From JBBTIS01 sp038059855 (GTDB taxonomy: Bacteria > Elusimicrobiota > Elusimicrobia > JACQPE01), in contig CAYHKQ010000031.1 in assembly GCA_964357255.1 (NCBI GenBank), forward strand, positions 1 through 25,684: 25,684 nt of DNA. Direction: 5' to 3'. The notes beneath the pieces are model-generated. The model made no database searches, was not told the origin of the DNA, and saw only the letters and a list, made by a program, of their open reading frames with translations. A program made the translations under genes and the position numbers. Of the stretch, positions 21,728-25,684 are shown piece after piece (position 1 is the first letter of the stretch; every line of letters starts with the position of its first letter).

Positions 21728-23821
21728 ATGAAGGGTCTGACGGGGATCCTTATTTATTTATGGCCCCTGACTTTATTGGCCGAGGATTCGGTTGGGAATA
21801 TCCGCTCGGCGCTTGAGGCTGGTTTTGATCAAAACCAACGCCCTTCATCATCGGCGGCGCCAACCCCGGTTCCCGTAGCGACCGCTCAGGCAAACAACCC
21901 GGCCCCGGCGGCCTCTTCCAAGCGTAACTCCAATGGTAAACTAAAAATCAAGACCACGCTCCAGGATTACCGCATAGAAGGGTCTGCGATTTTTTCCGTT
22001 ACCCCCTGGCTTTCCCTGGGGGCCAGAGGCGGCCTGGTCAATAGTTGTAGTTTGTTTGGCGGCCCTTGCCTGCCTTTTGGGACATTGACCACCAGTCCTT
22101 ATGGGGTCGCGAACGCCACCTTTAAATACCAGGGAACAGGGATTGACGCCCTGGCCGTCCTTTCCGGTGGCAATATTTTTTTAAATTCAAAATTTGGCTT
22201 GGATGCGCAAAGAAACGCCACGGAACTTCCCCAAACTTTTTCCTTATCCTTTGCCCTGAGGGCGAGGGGATGGGGCGAGGGTAGTCAAGGCCCATCAAGA
22301 TTTGCCTTTTACCAAACCTCTTTTTCTGGAGGAGATAAAGTTTCCTCAAACCCCGATTCCTATATCGGCCCTCTCATCGGCCCGGGCGCCGAACATTTGT
22401 TGGCGGGAAGCCTTTATTACGACGTTATTTCGCCTTGGCGCCTTGGCCGAAGAGTTGCTCTGGCCCCTTTTGTCGGAGGCGGCATTTTCATGATGGGTTT
22501 GTCCGACGCGCAATCCACACAGGCGCTCGCAGACGTCAACGCCGGAGTCGCCTTGGCCATCAAAATAGCGGATTCGGATATGGTCCGGATGTGGGGTTTA
22601 GCGGAGGGGGCGGCAGGTCCGGACAATTCTTATGGCAATATAACTCCCGAAGGAATGTCGGCCTGGAGTCTTTATTATGACGGCATCATGGCGGGCGCTG
22701 ATTATTCCTGGTATCTCGGTCCGAATGAACATGTCCGGGGATGGGTTGAAATGGCGGCCCGGCCCAATGCCGATAGTCTGATCATCGGCGCCGAGTACGC
22801 CAAAAATCTCATCCAATTGTCACCCGCGTTTATGGTTCAACAAAGCCGGAGCCCTTGGTTCGCCAATGAGAAAGGCGGCGCCCTCAAGGTTGGCGTAGGA
22901 CCGTTGGCTGATGAATGGACTTTGAGCGCCTTGGGATCCTATTCGGCGCGTAGCGATATTAGCGGCCAACCCTTGCCTGATGGTTACGCGTTGATGACGG
23001 GTGTCACCTGGACGCCGGGCGCGAGTCAAACCATCGCCGAAAACAAGCGCTATATCGCCCGTCAAATCCATGATACTCCTGACCCAAATCGTCTTGAATA
23101 TCTCAAAGAAGACTACTCTACGATTTCCGGCAGAATGGCCGAGAGTTTCAACAATGCCGTCGAAGATTCGTCCAATTTCGCCTCTTTCGAAAAAAATATC
23201 CAGGCGCACACCTTCCGGGACATTTTGGAAGCGGCGGCCCTGATAAGCGTTTCTCAAAGCGCCCTTGCCTATAATTACGACGATTGGCGGGAAGCTTATT
23301 TGGAAGATCAAAATAATTCCAAAATCGCCGGAACAGATTCTCTCTCGGGCTGGGGCGCTTCAGCCCTGAGAGCCTCGGAGTTAGCTATAGCCTTGGGCCG
23401 GCGTCTGGGCATCGAACTCGAGGCCGCGCCGGTCACCATCACGAGACTCGGTAGGGACAAAGAATTTAAAAACTATGCCGCGGCTGTGATTCGAAGCCCG
23501 GAATACGGCTTTTTCTTTATTGACCAGGGCGATATTACGCCCACGGGAACGCTCGATCCTGACGCGGCCTTGGCCGTTTATCAAGCCCAAAAAGGCGCGA
23601 TCACTATCGCGCATTATTTTGGCCAGGCGCAAGGGGGCGGCCCGCGCGCGGCCCGAAAAATTACGGAGCAGGGGAAAATCTTGCTGGACGCCTTGTCGTT
23701 TTACGGAGATCCTCAACTGCCTAGGCCGCCGGAGCGGGAATTTTTCAATCGTGAGCCACGCGCCTCTGGCATTACCAAAATGCGAGCCTTGGACGCCCTC
23801 CGCCGAACCTTAATGCCGTAG
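21728..23821 (+). CDS. large exported protein of unknown function, beta-rich with a C-terminal alpha/beta domain
   Basis: I do not recognise this 697-residue protein. ATG 21728 gives a signal peptide (MKGLTGILIYLWPLTLLAED, cleavage near LLA/E); TTG 21719 would add three residues. A Pro/Ala/Ser-rich linker (about 40-70) leads to a region of about 370 residues rich in Gly and aromatic residues in alternating hydrophobic strands (LSLGARGGLVNS, TFSLSFALRARGWGEG, RVALAPFVGGGIFMM, SLIIGAEYAKN, EWTLSALGSYSARSD), which looks like an outer-membrane beta-barrel. The C-terminal 220 residues are different: helical EDYSTISGRMAESFNNAVEDSSNFASFEKNIQAHTFRDILEAA, then LSGWGASALRASELAIALGRRLGIELEAAPVTITRLG and KNYAAAVIRSPEYGFFFIDQGDITPTGTLDPDAALAVYQAQKG. 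This recalls a transglutaminase-like fold, but without the catalytic Cys and His. No ribosome binding site is seen. Confidence 0.7.
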   Translation: MKGLTGILIYLWPLTLLAEDSVGNIRSALEAGFDQNQRPSSSAAPTPVPVATAQANNPAPAASSKRNSNGKLKIKTTLQDYRIEGSAIFSVTPWLSLGARGGLVNSCSLFGGPCLPFGTLTTSPYGVANATFKYQGTGIDALAVLSGGNIFLNSKFGLDAQRNATELPQTFSLSFALRARGWGEGSQGPSRFAFYQTSFSGGDKVSSNPDSYIGPLIGPGAEHLLAGSLYYDVISPWRLGRRVALAPFVGGGIFMMGLSDAQSTQALADVNAGVALAIKIADSDMVRMWGLAEGAAGPDNSYGNITPEGMSAWSLYYDGIMAGADYSWYLGPNEHVRGWVEMAARPNADSLIIGAEYAKNLIQLSPAFMVQQSRSPWFANEKGGALKVGVGPLADEWTLSALGSYSARSDISGQPLPDGYALMTGVTWTPGASQTIAENKRYIARQIHDTPDPNRLEYLKEDYSTISGRMAESFNNAVEDSSNFASFEKNIQAHTFRDILEAAALISVSQSALAYNYDDWREAYLEDQNNSKIAGTDSLSGWGASALRASELAIALGRRLGIELEAAPVTITRLGRDKEFKNYAAAVIRSPEYGFFFIDQGDITPTGTLDPDAALAVYQAQKGAITIAHYFGQAQGGGPRAARKITEQGKILLDALSFYGDPQLPRPPEREFFNREPRASGITKMRALDALRRTLMP

Positions 23822-23857
23822 CGACAAGGGCCGTGATGACGGCAAAATTGCCTTGAG

Positions 23858-25495
23858 TCATTGCCGTTCATGCTCCATCCGGACGGCCAGGGGCATGCGG
23901 CGGCCGAAGCCGAAGGCTTTTTTGGTGATTTTAAGTCCCGGCGGGGCTTGATGGCGTTTGAATTCGTTGGCGTCCACGCGTTGGAGAACGCGGCGGACCG
24001 TATCGGCCGGATAACGGCGGCTGATTTCCTGATACGATTTCCCTTCCACAATGTAGAGCTCCAAAATTTTGTCTAAAAGATCGTAGGGGGGGAGGGTGTC
24101 CTGGTCCGTTTGATCGGGCTTGAGTTCCGCCGACGGCGCTTTGGTGAATACGCGCTCAGGGATGACGCGAGAGACGCTGTTTCGATGGCGGGCCACGCGG
24201 TATACCCAGGTTTTTGTGAGGTCCGAGATGGGGGCCAAGCCTCCCATTAAATCGCCGTAAAGCGTGCAATAGCCCATGGCAAGCTCGGACTTATTGCCGG
24301 TGCCCAGAACCATGTGGCCGCGCTTGTTGGAAATCGCCATTAAAATTGCGCCCCGGATGCGGGCTTGGATATTTTCCTCCGCAATATTGGGGGCCAAGCC
24401 GGGGAAAATTTTAGCGAAGAGTTTTAAATAGGCCTCAAAAATAGGCTCGATGGAAATGGTTTGCCATTCGATGCCGAGATTTTTGGCGAGCGCGGCGGCG
24501 TCTTCTTCGCTGTGGCCTGAGGAGTAGCGGCTGGGCAGGAGCACGCCCAGGACATTTTTGGGTCCAAGCGCGTCTGCCGCGACAGAAGCGACCAGGGAAG
24601 AATCAATTCCGCCGGAGAGCCCTAGAACCACCCTGGACATGCCGCATTTGCTTACATAATCAGCCAGACCCAGGACGAGAGCTTCGTAGGTCTCGGCCTC
24701 GGGACGGTCTGGGTCCTGTGCCGCCGGACTCGATCCGGCAAGTTCGACGTAAACAATGCCTTCCTTGAACTTGGGTCCGCGCGCCACAACTTTTCCCTGT
24801 CGGTTAAAAGCCAGGCTTGCGCCGTCGAAGACCAGTTCGTCGTTGCCGCCTACAAGATTGGCCAAGGCTATGGGAACGCGGTAACGTCGGGCAATGGCCG
24901 AAATCATGCGTTCCCTTTCCTTGGGCTTGCCCAGCCAATAGGGCGAGGCTGAAATATTGAGCGCCAGATCGACTCGGGATTTCTTAAGCGATTCTAACGG
25001 GTCATTTTTATGCAGGCGCGTTTCCGAGTAATTTTTGTCGTTCCAAATATCTTCGCAGATGGTGAGCGCCAACTCTCGGCCTTTGAATTGGACGCGCGTG
25101 ATATTGACGCCGGGCGTAAAGTAGCGTTCCTCGTCAAAGACGTCGTAGTAGGGCAGAAGCACTTTATGATGGGTCGCGAGGATTTTTCCTTGATAAAGGA
25201 GGCTGGCCGAGTTAAACAGCGGCTTGCCGGGGGCCTGATTTGGGCCGGCCCAGCCTACATAGGCCGCGGCGCGGCGGCAGGATCGGGCGAGGGCTTTGAT
25301 TGCTTTTTCCTGGCTTCGGATTAAATCGGCATTAAGAAGGATGTCTTTTGGGGGGTAACCCAGCAGGGCAAGCTCGGGCAATAAGATAAGGTCGGCGCCC
25401 CTTCCCTCGGCCTCGCGGATGGCTTTTTGAATTTTAGCCGCATTTCCGCTCACGTCTGCGACCGTGAAGTTCAATTGCGCCAGAGCGATTTTCAT
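23858..25495 (-). CDS. nadE: glutamine-dependent NAD(+) synthetase
   Basis: Amidates deamido-NAD to NAD with glutamine as nitrogen donor. 545 residues, with two fused domains. The N-terminal nitrilase-type glutaminase has the Glu-Lys-Cys triad: E41 (LLPELALLGYPPKD), K111 (THHKVLLPYYDVFDEERYF) and C147 (LTICEDIWNDKN). The C-terminal synthetase domain has the PP-loop SGGIDS at 294-299 and the downstream landmarks HSEEDAAALAKNLGIEW, GNKSELAMGYCTLYGDLMGGLAPISDLTKTWVY and the APSAELKPDQTDQDTLPPYDLLDKIL signature. The start ATG 25495 has AGAAG upstream. It converges with the exported-protein gene (36-base gap holding a short GGCAA/TTGCC stem). Its leader contains a 102-bp inserted repeat. Confidence 0.96.
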   Translation of the reverse strand: MKIALAQLNFTVADVSGNAAKIQKAIREAEGRGADLILLPELALLGYPPKDILLNADLIRSQEKAIKALARSCRRAAAYVGWAGPNQAPGKPLFNSASLLYQGKILATHHKVLLPYYDVFDEERYFTPGVNITRVQFKGRELALTICEDIWNDKNYSETRLHKNDPLESLKKSRVDLALNISASPYWLGKPKERERMISAIARRYRVPIALANLVGGNDELVFDGASLAFNRQGKVVARGPKFKEGIVYVELAGSSPAAQDPDRPEAETYEALVLGLADYVSKCGMSRVVLGLSGGIDSSLVASVAADALGPKNVLGVLLPSRYSSGHSEEDAAALAKNLGIEWQTISIEPIFEAYLKLFAKIFPGLAPNIAEENIQARIRGAILMAISNKRGHMVLGTGNKSELAMGYCTLYGDLMGGLAPISDLTKTWVYRVARHRNSVSRVIPERVFTKAPSAELKPDQTDQDTLPPYDLLDKILELYIVEGKSYQEISRRYPADTVRRVLQRVDANEFKRHQAPPGLKITKKAFGFGRRMPLAVRMEHERQ

Positions 25496-25508
25496 AGCTT
25501 CTTTTGAT

Positions 25509-25610
25509 GTAACTATTCAGGCGCGCCGTTCCTCTTGATGTCATTCCCGCGAAAGCGGGAATCCAGGCCCCGACCCCGCCTTCGCGGGGGCGACGGACCT
25601 GAACAGTTAC
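25509..25610. mobile_element. 102-bp MITE-like element with 8-bp target duplication
   Basis: Terminal inverted repeats GTAACTATTCAGG (25509-25521) and CCTGAACAGTTAC (25598-25610) match at 12 of 13 positions. The octamer CTTTTGAT flanks both ends exactly (25501-25508 and 25611-25618), as expected of a target-site duplication. The interior holds two hairpins: 25543-25562 (ATTCCC-N8-GGGAAT) and 25574-25589 (CCCCGC-CTTC-GCGGGG). It has no coding capacity. GTAA ends with 8-bp duplications are typical of IS66-family transposition, so it may be moved in trans by such an element (inference). Confidence 0.82.
25543..25562. repeat. dRS3-like 20-bp palindrome inside the MITE
   Basis: ATTCCCGCGAAAGCGGGAAT fits the ATTCCC-N8-GGGAAT form described for Neisseria dRS3 repeats, where such sites serve as targets of phage and element integration. 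The same palindrome occurs in unrelated bacteria, so shared form does not prove shared origin. Confidence 0.65.
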
Positions 25611-25616
25611 CTTTTG

Positions 25617-25622
25617 ATTATA
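25617..25622 (-). promoter_or_regulatory. TATAAT box upstream of the MITE, probable nadE promoter
   Basis: Consensus TATAAT on the minus strand, with TTTAGA 16 bases upstream (25639-25644) as a partial -35. Transcription from it would start near 25610, at the very edge of the inserted element, so the whole element would be part of the nadE leader. Confidence 0.5.
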
Positions 25623-25684
25623 GGTATCTTGATAATCATCTAAAGGTCCCCTCCCACAGGTTGTGTAACATTTGGTTGAACGAC

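Noticed and set aside
23822..23857. Terminator between the exported-protein gene and nadE
   Set aside because: The only stem (GGCAA/TTGCC) is short with a two-base loop and no T-tract, so it is too weak to call.

Overview
The window looks like the chromosome of an uncultured Gram-negative bacterium with moderately high G+C content. The Gram-negative reading rests on a TolC-type outer-membrane channel, a TolQ/TolR/TonB-type trimer and a predicted exported beta-rich protein. The gene style and dispersed palindromic repeats would fit a candidate-phylum lineage such as Elusimicrobiota, but that placement is a guess. Coding density is high and no stretch over 300 bases lacks a gene. I see no tRNA, rRNA, CRISPR array, complete insertion sequence or prophage.

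Left block (1-3739, minus strand): an ECF sigma factor, its zinc-finger anti-sigma factor, a Spy/CpxP-like periplasmic protein, a TolC-family channel and a MacA/HlyD-type adaptor that runs off the left edge. It reads as one envelope-stress/efflux operon controlled by its own sigma factor. The sigma gene has no ATG, GTG or TTG at its expected start; an ATC behind a good ribosome binding site is the best candidate.

Second block (4010-10653, plus strand): comM (yifB), a LysM-domain exported protein, dprA, topA and a xerC/xerD-type recombinase. This is a DNA-uptake and DNA-processing run. A convergent minus-strand operon (12248-10666) encodes tolQ-, tolR- and tonB/tolA-like proteins.

Third block (12473-15401): an unrecognised 336-residue protein with a possible UBA-like N-terminus, facing a soluble histidine-kinase-like protein. 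The latter keeps its ATP-binding motifs, but the phospho-accepting histidine is replaced by alanine.

Fourth block (15545-23821, plus strand): purA, carA and carB in tight overlap, then a small SEC-C protein and a large exported protein of unknown function. Minus-strand glutamine-dependent NAD synthetase (nadE) closes the window. Nucleotide precursors, carbamoyl phosphate and NAD are thus made from neighbouring genes.

The most unusual structure is non-coding. A 102-bp element (25509-25610) has 13-bp terminal inverted repeats, nested internal hairpins and an exact 8-bp target duplication. It lies between a TATAAT box and the nadE start codon. A second 134-bp element (12309-12442) has the same architecture. 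Three operon heads (comM, tolQ, purA) carry a TANAAT box exactly six bases before the start codon, which suggests leaderless transcription.
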